This document shows, in pieces, positions 8,901-18,147 of a DNA stretch of 64,000 nt. Origin of the DNA: Pseudoduganella danionis (GTDB lineage Bacteria; Pseudomonadota; Gammaproteobacteria; Burkholderiales; Burkholderiaceae_D); the NCBI RefSeq assembly GCF_009720775.1, contig NZ_WNKW01000001.1:1178001-1242000 (forward strand), written 5' to 3'. Position 1 is the first letter of the stretch. Each line of letters opens with the position of its first letter. Made by a program: the position numbers and the translations under genes. The notes below the pieces were generated by a model. The model was not told where the DNA came from and did no database searches. It saw nothing but the letters and a program-made list of their open reading frames with translations.

Positions 8901-11681
8901 GAAGTCAAAGCACCTGCCTCGGGCAATCTGATCCTGCGCGCCAGCACCCACGACAGCGCCCAGCGTGCCGCCATCACCCAGCGCGAAACCTGGGTGGCCG
9001 ATGGCGCGGACTGGTGGTTCAGCGCCAGTGATAACGACCGCATCGATCTGCTGCCCGAGCAGAAGCGCTACGAGCCGGGCCAGACGGCCAGCTTCCAGCT
9101 GCGCATGCCGTTTCGTGAAGCGACGGCGCTGATTACCGTCGAGCGCGAAGGTGTGCTCGATACCTATGTGCGTCAGGTCTCGGCCAAGGAGCCCGTGTTC
9201 ACGCTGCCCGTCAAAGGCAACTATGCACCGAATGTGTATGTTTCGGCGCTGGTGGTGCGGGGCCGTGCGGCCGGCGTGCAGCCGACGGCCCTGGTCGATC
9301 TCGGCAAGCCGGCCTACAAGCTGGGCATCACGCCGCTGCGGGTGGGCTGGGCCGCGCACGAGCTGAAAGTGCAGGTCAAAACGGACAAGCCGGTCTACAA
9401 CATCCGCGAGAAGGCTAGCGTGCAGGTCAAGGTGGCGCGGGCCGATGGCGCGCCGCTGCCTGCCGGTGCCGAGGTGGCACTGGCTGCCGTCGATGTGGGG
9501 CTGCTGGAACTGATGCCCAACACTAGCTGGGAACTGCTGGAGGCCATGATGCAGCAGCGTAATCTGCAAGTGCAGACGGCGACGGCGCAAATGCAGGTGG
9601 TCGGCAAACGCCATTTCGGCCGCAAGGCCGTGCCCCATGGCGGTGGCGGCGGCAAAGGCGCCGGACGTGAACTGTTCGATACCCTGCTGTTCTGGAAAGC
9701 CCGCGTGGTACTCGATGCCAATGGCGAAGCCAGCGTGCAAGTGCCTATCAATGACTCGCTGACGGCGTTCCGCATCGTCGCCATTGCCAGTGCCGATGCC
9801 GACCTGTTTGGCACGGGACGTACCGAGATCCGCAGCTCGCAGGACTTGATGCTGCTATCGGGCCTGCCGCCCGTGGTGCGCGAAGGCGACCGACTGCGCG
9901 CCGGTTTCACGCTGCGCAATACCAGCGACGCAGCGGTGCAGGTTGCGCTGACGGCCAGCGCCGGCGGCAAGGCGCTGGCGCCGCAGCAGGTGGCGCTGGA
10001 AGCGGGCGCTGCGCAGGAAATCGGCTGGGATTATCTGGTGCCCGCTGGCGCAAGCACGCTGGCATGGGATGTCGCTGCCAGCATCGTGGGCAGCGATGGC
10101 GCTGCTGCGCGTGACCGCCTGAAAGTCAGTCAGCGCGTGCTGCCGGCTGTGCCGGTGCGTACCACCCAGGCCACGCTGCTGCAGCTCGACCAGGGCCAGC
10201 GCATGCAGGTGCGCATACCGGAAGATGCTTTGCCCGGCCGTGGCGGCGTGCAGGTACAGTTCAGCGCCCGGCTGGGCAGCGAGCTGTCCGCACTGCGCGA
10301 GTATATGAGCCAGTACCCATACCGCTGCTTCGAGCAGGTGACGTCGCGCGCGATCGCGTTGCACGACAAGGCCATGTGGCAGGCGAATATGGAAACCCTG
10401 CCCGCGCATCTCGATAGCGATGGTCTGGTCAAGTATTTCGCGCCCATGGCGCAGGGCGATGAAATGCTGACGGCCTACGTGCTGTCGGCCGCCCACGAAG
10501 GCGGCTATGCGATACCCGAGGATCTCAAGAACAGCATGCTGACTGGGCTGCGGAACTTTGTCGCAGGGCGTATCGTGCGCTGGTCGGCCTTGCGCACCAC
10601 CGATCTGGCCGTGCGCAAACTGGCCGCACTGGAAGCGATCTCGCACTACGCGCCAATACAGGTGGAGCAACTGCAATCGTTCGCGATCGAGCCGAATCTG
10701 TGGCCCACCTCGGCCGTGATCGACTGGTATCAGATCCTCAAGCATTCGCCGCAACTGCCGCAAAGGGCGCAGCGCTGGGCTCAGGCCGAGCAAATCCTGC
10801 AAGCGCGCCTGAACCTGCAGGGCACCACCATGGGCTTCTCGACCGAGCGTAGCGATAACTGGTGGTGGTTGATGGCTTCGGGCGACAGCAATGCCAACCG
10901 CCTGCTGCTGGCCGTGGCCGACAATCCGGGCTGGAAAGAAGACATAGGCCGGTTGGCACGCGGCGCGCTGGGACGCCAGCGCAAGGGCCGCTGGAATACC
11001 ACGGTGGCCAATGCCTGGGGCACGCTGGCGCTAGAACGCTTCTCGCAGTTGCATGAACGCGTGGCTGTGACGGGCAGCAGCAGCGCCACGCTGGCGCAGG
11101 TCAGCAAGAGCATTGCTTACGGCGGCGACGCCACGGGTGGCAAGGTCATGCTGCCATGGCCGCGCGGTTCGGCCGAACTGGAACTGAACCATAAGGGCAC
11201 GGGCAAACCGTGGGTGACCGTGCAGACGCTGGCCGCGCTGCCGCTCAAGGCGCCGCTGTCCAGCGGCTACCGCATCAGCAAGAGCATCACGGCGCTGGAG
11301 CAGAAGCCGGCCGGCGTATGGTCGCGCGGTGATGTGTACCGCGTGCGGCTGGAGCTGGAAGCGCAGGCGGATATGACCTGGGTGGTGGTGGACGATCCGA
11401 TTCCGGCCAGTGCCACCGTGCTGGGCACGGGACTGGGTACGGACAGCCAGATACTGGGCGCCAGCAAGCAGCAGGGCTGGGTCTGGCCCGCCTTCGAGGA
11501 GCGCAGCTTTGATGGCTACCATGCCTTCTACCAGTTCGTACCGAAAGGGAAGTGGAGCGTGGAGTACACGGTCCGGCTAAATAATGCCGGCCAGTTCAAC
11601 CTGCCGTCTACCCGGGTGGAAGCCATGTACAACCCCGAGATGTTCGGCGAGCTGCCCAATGCTGTCGTGACGGTGAAATGA
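5934..11681 (+). CDS. Bacterial alpha-2-macroglobulin with intact thioester motif
   Basis: A 1915-residue periplasmic protease trap. It has a Sec signal peptide (MRLLSRLAGIAALCSLPLAVLA) and, unlike E. coli YfhM, no evident lipobox, so it may be soluble in the periplasm. N-terminal macroglobulin domains are followed by the A2M domain and a complement-like thioester domain containing CFEQ at residues 1465-1468, the CxEQ thioester that covalently captures proteases. The start at 5934 has a GGAG site 6 bases upstream. The stop overlaps the pbpC start by four bases. Pairing with PbpC is a known association, thought to protect the wall when the envelope is breached. Confidence 0.95.
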   Translation: MRLLSRLAGIAALCSLPLAVLAESSITRFSPVGTVKQVRQVKARFSAQMVPLGDLRLDDPFSIDCGVPGKGRWVDGRNWVYDFERDLPAAESCRFTLKDSVRDLAGQPLAGEHSYSFNTGGPKILMSSPRQGAYDIDEQQVFILGLDAPATSESISEHAWCRAQGINERIGVRLLTGEERQRVLDQRKDLVERHLVAYYRARGVVWSARLAVRDKRLEQLSLAVLQCKQRLPAKAEVTLVWGAGIAAENGMSSAQDQHWSFSTRPDFTASFSCDKLKKNGGCIPFLPMRLGFSAPVRKADMLAISLRGPGGKTYHGTLPKEQQAEFVDTLEFKGPFPERAAFTLNLPAGLKDDGGRSLLNAERFPLAVRTDAQPPLIKFPARFGIIEARGDRMLPVTLRNVEASLAVAAAKIEGSSLRVNDAALAQEQQDRQIMDWLHRLTGYGGEPRELAGDALYQPLLAQKKGAAASGIERFAVPKPAGRQAMEVVGIPLRKPGFYVVELASPRLGAGLAEKPAPAYVSAAALVTNMVAHFKHGASSSLVWVTSLDQGKPVAQAQVSIRDCDGKLLRQGVTNQQGVASFSGELPERQCMGSSAYFITARSGNDMTFTASDWTRGIESWRFNVPSGDRRDENVLATTVFDRTLLRAGETVHMKHFLRRHTEQGFSLLTADSASNRGRGAFGRQLTPDERKAQPENVQLLHEGSEQRYQVALKWSANGSAESEWHIPADAKQGWYQLLLGGRDAGRFRVEQFRVPTMKAVMQGPKTPAVQASSVDLDVQLSYLSGGAAAGVPVQLRTVLQNKSLYFEDYADFTFNAGDVRTGMEREQPVFDDDEGSFEGEQGDASAASGFKTRKLTLDKQGGARVTLDQLPAVTTPQELLTEMSYQDANGETLSATTTIPLWNSAYLIGLQPDGWVASKDGLKFTVVVLDVQGKPVAQAPVTVDFFQRLQYSHRRRLIGGFYAYENQSEVKALGPACAGQTDSRGLLICEVKAPASGNLILRASTHDSAQRAAITQRETWVADGADWWFSASDNDRIDLLPEQKRYEPGQTASFQLRMPFREATALITVEREGVLDTYVRQVSAKEPVFTLPVKGNYAPNVYVSALVVRGRAAGVQPTALVDLGKPAYKLGITPLRVGWAAHELKVQVKTDKPVYNIREKASVQVKVARADGAPLPAGAEVALAAVDVGLLELMPNTSWELLEAMMQQRNLQVQTATAQMQVVGKRHFGRKAVPHGGGGGKGAGRELFDTLLFWKARVVLDANGEASVQVPINDSLTAFRIVAIASADADLFGTGRTEIRSSQDLMLLSGLPPVVREGDRLRAGFTLRNTSDAAVQVALTASAGGKALAPQQVALEAGAAQEIGWDYLVPAGASTLAWDVAASIVGSDGAAARDRLKVSQRVLPAVPVRTTQATLLQLDQGQRMQVRIPEDALPGRGGVQVQFSARLGSELSALREYMSQYPYRCFEQVTSRAIALHDKAMWQANMETLPAHLDSDGLVKYFAPMAQGDEMLTAYVLSAAHEGGYAIPEDLKNSMLTGLRNFVAGRIVRWSALRTTDLAVRKLAALEAISHYAPIQVEQLQSFAIEPNLWPTSAVIDWYQILKHSPQLPQRAQRWAQAEQILQARLNLQGTTMGFSTERSDNWWWLMASGDSNANRLLLAVADNPGWKEDIGRLARGALGRQRKGRWNTTVANAWGTLALERFSQLHERVAVTGSSSATLAQVSKSIAYGGDATGGKVMLPWPRGSAELELNHKGTGKPWVTVQTLAALPLKAPLSSGYRISKSITALEQKPAGVWSRGDVYRVRLELEAQADMTWVVVDDPIPASATVLGTGLGTDSQILGASKQQGWVWPAFEERSFDGYHAFYQFVPKGKWSVEYTVRLNNAGQFNLPSTRVEAMYNPEMFGELPNAVVTVK

Positions 11682-13843
11682 AACTGCGCGGATCGGGCCG
11701 ATGGATGTTGCCATTGCTGCCACTGCTGCTGTGCGCAATGCTGCCTGCGCTGGCGGCACGCGCCGCCGTGCCCACGCCCGAGCAGGTCAGGCGCGAGTAT
11801 CGCGGCTCGGAAGCGCAATTGCTGGACCGGCACGGCGAACTGATACAGTCGCTGCGCATCGATCTGCAGGGGCGGCGCGCAGACTGGGTGGCGTTAGGTG
11901 ATATCTCGCCGGCCCTGCCGGCCGCTGTGCTGCAGGCCGAGGACCAGCGCTTCTACCAGCATGAAGGCGTAGACTGGAGCGCAGCCGGCAAGGCTGCCTG
12001 GGATAACCTGTTCCGCAGCCGCCCGCGCGGCGCTTCGACCATCACCATGCAGCTTGCGGCCCTGCTCGATCCGCGCCTGCAGGCGTCCAGGCAGGGCCGT
12101 AGCTGGTCGCAGAAATGGGATCAGGTGCAAGCTGCGCGCGAGCTCGATGCCAGCTGGAGCAAGGCACAGATACTGGAAGCCTATCTGAATCTGGTGTCCT
12201 TCCGTGGCGAGCTGCAGGGCGTCGGCGCGGCGGCGCGCGGCCTGTTCGGCAAAGTGCCGTCCGGCCTCACGCTGACGGAAGCCATGATCATGGCCAGCTT
12301 GCTGCGCGGGCCGAATGCCGCGCCGGCGCTGGTGTGGCAGCGCGCGTGCGCACTGTCGCGCGAGCTGCATGCACCGGCCACCTGCAGCGAAATCGAATTG
12401 CGCACGCTGGTGGCCATGGGGCGGCCGCAGATCGCGCAGGAGCTGGCACCGGCAACCCAGGTGGCACAGCAACTGTTGAACCACGCTGCGCAGAATGTGC
12501 GCAGTACGCTCGATGCGCGGCTGCAGTTGTTTGCCCAGACCGCGCTGCGCCAGCAGCTGATGGCGCTGCGCGACCGCAACGTAGGCGATGGTGCGCTGGT
12601 GGTGCTGGATAACGCCAGCGGCGAGATACTGGCCTATGTGGCCAATGCCGGCGCTTCCGAGATCGATGGGGTGACGGCGCTGCGTCAAGCCGGATCGACG
12701 CTGAAGCCTTTCCTGTACGAGCTGGCGCTCGAGCGCAGGCTGTTGACGGCGGCTTCGGTGATGGATGATAGCGCCATCGATATCGCCACGCCTACCGGCC
12801 TGTATGTGCCGCAGAACTACGACAAGGAATTCAAAGGGCAGGTGAGTGTGCGCACCAGTCTGGCCAGTTCGCTCAATGTGCCGGCGGTCCGTACGCTGGT
12901 GTTGACGGGGCTGGAGCGCTTCCATGGCCGGCTGCAGCAGGTGGGACTGAGCAGCCTGACCGAAGCGGCCGACTATTACGGTTATTCGCTGGCGCTGGGT
13001 TCGGCCGAAGTCAGTCTGCTGGAACTGAGCAATGCCTACCGCGTGCTGGCCAATGGCGGCCTGTATGGCAGCGTGACGCTGACGCCGCGCGCCCAGCCGC
13101 CAGCGCCACGGCGCGTGCTCGATGCGGGGGCCAGCTTCATCATCGGCGATATCCTGTCCGACCGTGCCGCGCGCAGCGTGACCTTCGGCCTGAAGAACGA
13201 ACTCGCCACCGGCTTCTGGAGCGCCGTCAAGACGGGCACCAGCAAGGATATGCGCGATAACTGGTGTGTCGGCTACTCGGAGCGTTATACGGTCGGCGTC
13301 TGGGTCGGGAATTTCGATGGCCAGCCCATGTGGGATGTCTCGGGTGTGACCGGTGCGGCACCGGCGTGGCGCGATGTGATGGACTATCTGCACCGCCAGC
13401 AGCCTGGCCGTGCGCCGGCACCACCGGCGGGCGTACTGGCGCGCCAGATCAGCTACCAGCCGGCGCTCGAGAGTCCGCGCAACGAATGGTTCATGGCAGG
13501 GACGGAAAGCCGGGTCATCACGCTGGTGGCGGAAGCCCAGCGCGCGCCCAAAATCATCTATCCGGCGGAATCGACCATCATCGCGCTCGATCCGGACATG
13601 CCGGATGCCGTGCAGCGGGTATTCTTTCAGGCGCAGGCGGGCCAGGGCCTGAGCTGGCAACTGGATGGCACCGAGCTGGGGCAGGCTAGCCGCGCCTATC
13701 CGTGGCAGCCTACGCCGGGCCAGCACCTGCTGGCGCTGGTCGATGGCGAAGCGCGCGTGATTGCCAGCACGCGTTTTCAGGTGCGCGGTAATGGCGCAGC
13801 GGAGCAGCATACGGGTGCGGCCGAGCTGCCTGCGGGCGAGTGA
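11678..13843 (+). CDS. pbpC: Penicillin-binding protein 1C
   Basis: Class A PBP of 721 residues. An N-terminal membrane anchor is followed by a GT51 glycosyltransferase domain (EDQRFYQHEGVD and RGASTITMQL motifs). The transpeptidase domain has Ser340 in STLK (340-343), a SSLN motif and KTGTSKD beginning at Lys518. A C-terminal beta-rich PBP1C-specific domain covers about residues 630-710. All catalytic motifs are present. The start overlaps the macroglobulin stop (ATGA), so the two are translationally coupled. Confidence 0.95.
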   Translation: MKLRGSGRWMLPLLPLLLCAMLPALAARAAVPTPEQVRREYRGSEAQLLDRHGELIQSLRIDLQGRRADWVALGDISPALPAAVLQAEDQRFYQHEGVDWSAAGKAAWDNLFRSRPRGASTITMQLAALLDPRLQASRQGRSWSQKWDQVQAARELDASWSKAQILEAYLNLVSFRGELQGVGAAARGLFGKVPSGLTLTEAMIMASLLRGPNAAPALVWQRACALSRELHAPATCSEIELRTLVAMGRPQIAQELAPATQVAQQLLNHAAQNVRSTLDARLQLFAQTALRQQLMALRDRNVGDGALVVLDNASGEILAYVANAGASEIDGVTALRQAGSTLKPFLYELALERRLLTAASVMDDSAIDIATPTGLYVPQNYDKEFKGQVSVRTSLASSLNVPAVRTLVLTGLERFHGRLQQVGLSSLTEAADYYGYSLALGSAEVSLLELSNAYRVLANGGLYGSVTLTPRAQPPAPRRVLDAGASFIIGDILSDRAARSVTFGLKNELATGFWSAVKTGTSKDMRDNWCVGYSERYTVGVWVGNFDGQPMWDVSGVTGAAPAWRDVMDYLHRQQPGRAPAPPAGVLARQISYQPALESPRNEWFMAGTESRVITLVAEAQRAPKIIYPAESTIIALDPDMPDAVQRVFFQAQAGQGLSWQLDGTELGQASRAYPWQPTPGQHLLALVDGEARVIASTRFQVRGNGAAEQHTGAAELPAGE

Positions 13844-13937
13844 GCTTGCCGGCCCGCGTCAGCGCAATGGCACGGTTGTCAGTTGCGGCTGAAGTCTGCA
13901 CAATGGCAAGCCTGCTCCCGAACTTGCGAGATGAACT

Positions 13938-14438
13938 ATGAAACGAATTCTGCTTAGCCTGGCCTTGCTCGGCGCCGTGTATGGCTCTGGCGGTGCAGCG
14001 CTTGCCGCTGATGACCTAGCCCAGTGTGCAGCTTCGGCCGGCACCTACCGTAGCGGCGTAATCGTCAAAGGGCCGAAATTTGCCCACGGACAGTTCCGCA
14101 AGGGCGTGGAACTGTCGCATACCCACCTGAAAATGAAAGCCGATCAAGATGGACAAGTCTATGATGTTGCCATCGATAATGTTTTTGCTCAGGGCTTTGA
14201 ACCCGGGCAACGCAGTGTGCCAGCCTCGCTGGAACGCATCCGCGTCAATGATCGCATCGCCGTGTGTGGCCAACTGTACACGCGCGGCGGGGTAGGCATA
14301 CACTGGGTACATACCAATTGCGGCAAGCGCCCCACGCCGGACAAGCCCGATGGCTGGATCAAGCTGGTGGGCGCGGACGGCAAGACCGGGGTGAATCTGG
14401 AAGACAATGGCGCGTATTGCGACCTGTTTAAACACTGA
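13938..14438 (+). CDS. Secreted protein of unknown function with four cysteines
   Basis: A 166-residue protein with a clear Sec signal peptide ending near GGAALAADD. The mature part of about 142 residues has four cysteines, one after the signal (LAQC), VCGQ, NCGK and YCDL, suggesting two disulfides. Repeated short hydrophobic strands with polar loops suggest a small beta-rich domain. I do not recognise the family. It stands alone between pbpC and the DUF748 gene, 94 bases after the first and 57 before the second. Confidence 0.75.
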   Translation: MKRILLSLALLGAVYGSGGAALAADDLAQCAASAGTYRSGVIVKGPKFAHGQFRKGVELSHTHLKMKADQDGQVYDVAIDNVFAQGFEPGQRSVPASLERIRVNDRIAVCGQLYTRGGVGIHWVHTNCGKRPTPDKPDGWIKLVGADGKTGVNLEDNGAYCDLFKH

Positions 14439-14495
14439 TCGCCGCCCCAGAATTGTTGTGCTTGCTATACTGTTGGTTAGTAGCTACTTCTGGGG

Positions 14496-17400
14496 ATGGG
14501 ATTGCAAGTCTTTAAAAAACGCTGGCAGCGCTGGGGCGCTGGAGTGGCCGGTGCGCTGGGTCTGTATGCGCTGGCTGGCGGCTGGCTATTGCCCAAGCTG
14601 ATCAAGAACCAGTTGCCGGCGCTGGTAGCCTCCGAACTGGAGCGCAAGGCCAGCGTGGCCGACGTGCGTTTCAATCCTTTTACTTTACGCCTGTCGCTGC
14701 AACAACTGGCTGTTACCGAAGCCAATGATGCGCCGCTGTTCAGCCTCGAACAGCTGGAGGTGGAGCTGCAGTGGCGCTCGCTGGTGCGCCGGGCCTGGTG
14801 CCTGGGCGATATCCGGCTGGTGGGGCCGAATCTGCAACTGGCGATTGCGCCCGATGGCAGCTTCAATATCGCCCAGCTGCTGGCGACGCTGGACAAGCAC
14901 AAGAAAGACGAGCCGGATAGCGGCATGCCCCGGCTGGTGGTGGGCCACTTCACGCTGGAGCAAGGCAAGGTGGTGATGCAGGACCGCCATGCCGGCTACC
15001 GCGATACTTTCACCCCCATCGATTTCGCGCTGAATAATCTGAGCACGCTGCCGGACGATAACGGCGATTACACCCTCAGTGCCGATGCGGGCCTGGGCGG
15101 CAAACTGCGCTGGAAAGGCAAGGCCTCGCTCAATCCTATCAGTGCCAGTGGTGAACTGGCACTGGAGAATGTGGCCTTGTCTGGCCTGTCCAACTATCTC
15201 AAGCCTTACGTGCGCATGGCGGTATCCGCTGGCCATCTGTCGGCGACGCTGCCGTATCAGTTCCGCTATCACGACGGGCAGATCGATGCGGGCCTGAATG
15301 GTGCCAGTCTGGGGCTGGCCGAACTGGCCTTGCATCAGCAGGGTGTCGCTACGCCGTTTGCGCGGGTGAAGAAGTTTGATATCAGCGGGGTCGATCTCGA
15401 TCTGGGGCGACAGACGGTGAATATCGCCGGCATCGGTCTGCATGGCGGTGCGCTGACGCTGCGGCGCGATGCGCGTGGTGTGCTGGATCTGACGACGCTG
15501 GCAGTGCCTGCAGCGGCACCGGTGGTCGCGCCGGTTGCAGCATCCGCTGCAACACCGGCTGTAACACCGGCCAAGCAGCCGGCCGCACAGAACACGGCAG
15601 CCATGGTCGCAGCCAAGCCGCCTGCTCCGGCATGGAAACTGAACCTCAAGCAGCTCGACCTCGATGGTGTGGCGCTGAGCGCGATTGATGAAAGCGTGCA
15701 GCCTGCGTTGAAAGTGTCGGCCGAACAGCTTGCACTACATCTGAATCTGCAGGCGCACAGCGGCAAGCAGGGCCTGGAGCTGCAACTGGCCGATGGCCGC
15801 GTGGTGCTGGACAATCTGCAATTGCAAAGCGGTGCGGCCACGCCGTTCAAGTTGGCCCGTGCGGCGGTGGAGCAGGGCACGCTCGATCTGGCGGCCCGGC
15901 GGGCCAGCGTGGGCAAGCTCGCGTTTGAGGGTGGTCAGCTCGATCTGTCGCGTGACAGCAAGGGACAGTACCTGCTGCTGCAGGCGCTGCCACTGAACAA
16001 AAATGACAGCAAAGCAGGCCAGCCGGCGGCACCCGCTGCGGTAGCTGCATCAGCTCGCGCATCAGCACCAGCTCGCGCATCAGCGTCAGCTTCAGCGGCT
16101 GCGCCGGCATGGGCGGCCAGTATCAAGCGGGTGGAGTTCAACCGCTTCGGCGCACGCTATGACGATGCCGCGAGCGGCATCAAGGCCAACGTGCAGGATT
16201 TCCGGCTGGCACTCAATGATGTGGGTAGCGATCTGGCCAAGCCGGTGAGCTTCGATGGCGCGTTGACTTTGCGCGAAGGCGGCCAGTTGCAGGCACAGGG
16301 CAAGCTGGTACCGGCCAGCGTCGCGCTGGAAGCCGACCTTAAACTGAACAAGCTGGCGATAGCGCCAGTTCAGCCTTTGCTGGCGAAATACCTGCGCCTG
16401 AAGATCGCCAGCGGCGCCATCTCCACGCAGGGCCATCTGCATCTGGGCGCCGGTACGGCCAAGGATGCTGCTGTGCGTTACGACGGCGGGCTGGATTTCG
16501 ACGAGCTGGTGTTGAACGAAGATGACGGCGACCGCTTTGCGCACTGGAAGCAACTGCGTGCCGAGAAGCTGGCCTTTAGTCTGAAGCCGGATCTGCTGGA
16601 TATTAGTGAGCTGCGTCTGGTGGAACCCGATGCGACGCTGATTATCGAGAATGACCGCAGCTTCAATGCGGCGCGGCTGCTGGTGCCTCAGCCTGCTGCG
16701 GCCACGGCGGCTGCCGGTGCCGCTTCGGGTACTGCGACCAAGTCGGACGCAACTACCACAGTAACGACCACCGCGACCGCAACGACCACTGCGACCGCGA
16801 CGCCATTCCCGCTCAAGATACGCCGCCTGCGCCTGCAGAACGCCAAGCTGGCGTTCACGGACCTGAGCTTGCGGCCCCAGTTCAGCGCCAAGATGTATGA
16901 ACTGAATGGCGTGATTACGGGGCTGTCCTCGCGCGCCGATGCCAGCAGCCAGGTGGAGATCGATGGCCGCGTAGACGAATACGGCTCTACCCGCATCCGT
17001 GGCAAGCTCAACCCCTTTGTGCTGGCCGATAACACTGACCTCAGCGTGGTATTCAAAAACGTCGATATGGTCTCGGCTTCGCCGTATAGCATGAAGTTCG
17101 CCGGCTACCGTATCGCCGAAGGCAAGATTTCGCTGGACCTGCAGTACAAGGTGCGCCACAGCCAGCTGGAAGGGAATAACCAGATCGTGCTGGACAAGCT
17201 GACTCTGGGCGAGCGCATTGATAGTCCCGATGCGCTGCATCTGCCGCTGGAACTGGCGCTGGCCATCCTCAAGGATAGCAATGGCCGGATCGAACTCGGC
17301 GTGCCGGTTTCCGGCGATCTCAATGATCCCCAGTTCAGCTATGGTGCCGTGGTATGGAAGGCGATCGGCAATATCATGAGCAAGATCGTCACTTCACCAT

Positions 17401-18137
17401 TCCGCGCGCTGGGCAGCCTGTTCGGCATCAGTGGCGATGAACTGGAAGCGATCAGCTTCGATGCGGGCAGCGCCGCGCTGCTGCCGCCGGAACGCGAGAA
17501 GCTCAAGCAGGTAGCGCAGATACTGGCCAAGAAGCCGCAACTGCATCTGTCGGTGCCGGGTCAGTATGGCGAGGTACTCGATGGCGCAGCATTGCGCCAG
17601 CAGGCCGTACGCCGCACGGTGTTGCAGCGTGCCGGCGTGACGTTGGCGGCGGATGAACCGGCAGGGCCGCTGGACATCGGCCAGCGCAAAGTGCGTAGCG
17701 CCTTGCGCGACCTGTATGCCGAACGCTTTGGTGCGGCTGCGCTGGACCAGCAGAAGAAAGCGGCGGAGGCTGCGGCCAGCGGTAAGCCCAGCGCAGCGGC
17801 AGCTACGCCCGCCAACGGTGAGCAGGGTGCGCCAGCCGATGGCAGCGCTGCGCAGAAGCTGCCGATGCTGCAGCGTATGGCCAAGCTGGTTCAGGGCGAA
17901 CCGCAGGTGGCCGATGCCAGCGCTTTCTACCAGCAACTGCAGCAGCGGCTGGAACAGCAGCAGGCCTTGCCGGCAGATGCGCTGCGTCAGCTGGGCACGC
18001 AGCGCGCCAATGTGATACTGGCGGCACTCAAGGAAGCCGGCGTGGCGCCCGCTGCGGCGCAAGCTGCAGCACCGCAGTCCATCGAAGTACGCAGCGGCGC
18101 GACCCTGCCGCTCAAACTGGAACTGTCGGCGAAATAA
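14496..18137 (+). CDS. DUF748 / AsmA-like inner-membrane-anchored envelope protein
   Basis: A 1213-residue protein with one N-terminal membrane helix (about residues 13-32) and a very long periplasmic part. The early segment after the anchor (VRFNPFTLRLSLQQLAV) and the late segment FPLKIRRLRLQNAKLAFTDLS are typical of DUF748 proteins, distant members of the AsmA/YhdP/TamB bridge-like lipid-transport group. The C-terminal part (ISFDAGSAALLPPEREKLKQV) resembles an OmpA-like module. Two Ala/Ser and Thr/Ala low-complexity linkers divide the body. A role in phospholipid movement to the outer membrane is inferred only from the superfamily. Confidence 0.85.
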   Translation: MGLQVFKKRWQRWGAGVAGALGLYALAGGWLLPKLIKNQLPALVASELERKASVADVRFNPFTLRLSLQQLAVTEANDAPLFSLEQLEVELQWRSLVRRAWCLGDIRLVGPNLQLAIAPDGSFNIAQLLATLDKHKKDEPDSGMPRLVVGHFTLEQGKVVMQDRHAGYRDTFTPIDFALNNLSTLPDDNGDYTLSADAGLGGKLRWKGKASLNPISASGELALENVALSGLSNYLKPYVRMAVSAGHLSATLPYQFRYHDGQIDAGLNGASLGLAELALHQQGVATPFARVKKFDISGVDLDLGRQTVNIAGIGLHGGALTLRRDARGVLDLTTLAVPAAAPVVAPVAASAATPAVTPAKQPAAQNTAAMVAAKPPAPAWKLNLKQLDLDGVALSAIDESVQPALKVSAEQLALHLNLQAHSGKQGLELQLADGRVVLDNLQLQSGAATPFKLARAAVEQGTLDLAARRASVGKLAFEGGQLDLSRDSKGQYLLLQALPLNKNDSKAGQPAAPAAVAASARASAPARASASASAAAPAWAASIKRVEFNRFGARYDDAASGIKANVQDFRLALNDVGSDLAKPVSFDGALTLREGGQLQAQGKLVPASVALEADLKLNKLAIAPVQPLLAKYLRLKIASGAISTQGHLHLGAGTAKDAAVRYDGGLDFDELVLNEDDGDRFAHWKQLRAEKLAFSLKPDLLDISELRLVEPDATLIIENDRSFNAARLLVPQPAAATAAAGAASGTATKSDATTTVTTTATATTTATATPFPLKIRRLRLQNAKLAFTDLSLRPQFSAKMYELNGVITGLSSRADASSQVEIDGRVDEYGSTRIRGKLNPFVLADNTDLSVVFKNVDMVSASPYSMKFAGYRIAEGKISLDLQYKVRHSQLEGNNQIVLDKLTLGERIDSPDALHLPLELALAILKDSNGRIELGVPVSGDLNDPQFSYGAVVWKAIGNIMSKIVTSPFRALGSLFGISGDELEAISFDAGSAALLPPEREKLKQVAQILAKKPQLHLSVPGQYGEVLDGAALRQQAVRRTVLQRAGVTLAADEPAGPLDIGQRKVRSALRDLYAERFGAAALDQQKKAAEAAASGKPSAAAATPANGEQGAPADGSAAQKLPMLQRMAKLVQGEPQVADASAFYQQLQQRLEQQQALPADALRQLGTQRANVILAALKEAGVAPAAAQAAAPQSIEVRSGATLPLKLELSAK
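16051..16084 (+). repeat. Two direct 16-base repeats in a Ala/Ser linker
   Basis: The unit CAGCTCGCGCATCAGC occurs at 16051-16066 and 16069-16084, 18 bases apart, so copy change keeps the frame. It encodes the ARASA-type linker of the DUF748 protein. Confidence 0.75.
16749..16803 (+). repeat. Thr/Ala low-complexity tract
   Basis: Degenerate tandem triplets of ACC/ACG/GCG type encode alternating Thr and Ala residues before the conserved ATPFPLKI segment of the DUF748 protein. Probably a length-variable flexible linker. Confidence 0.7.
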
Positions 18138-18147
18138 TATAAACGAT

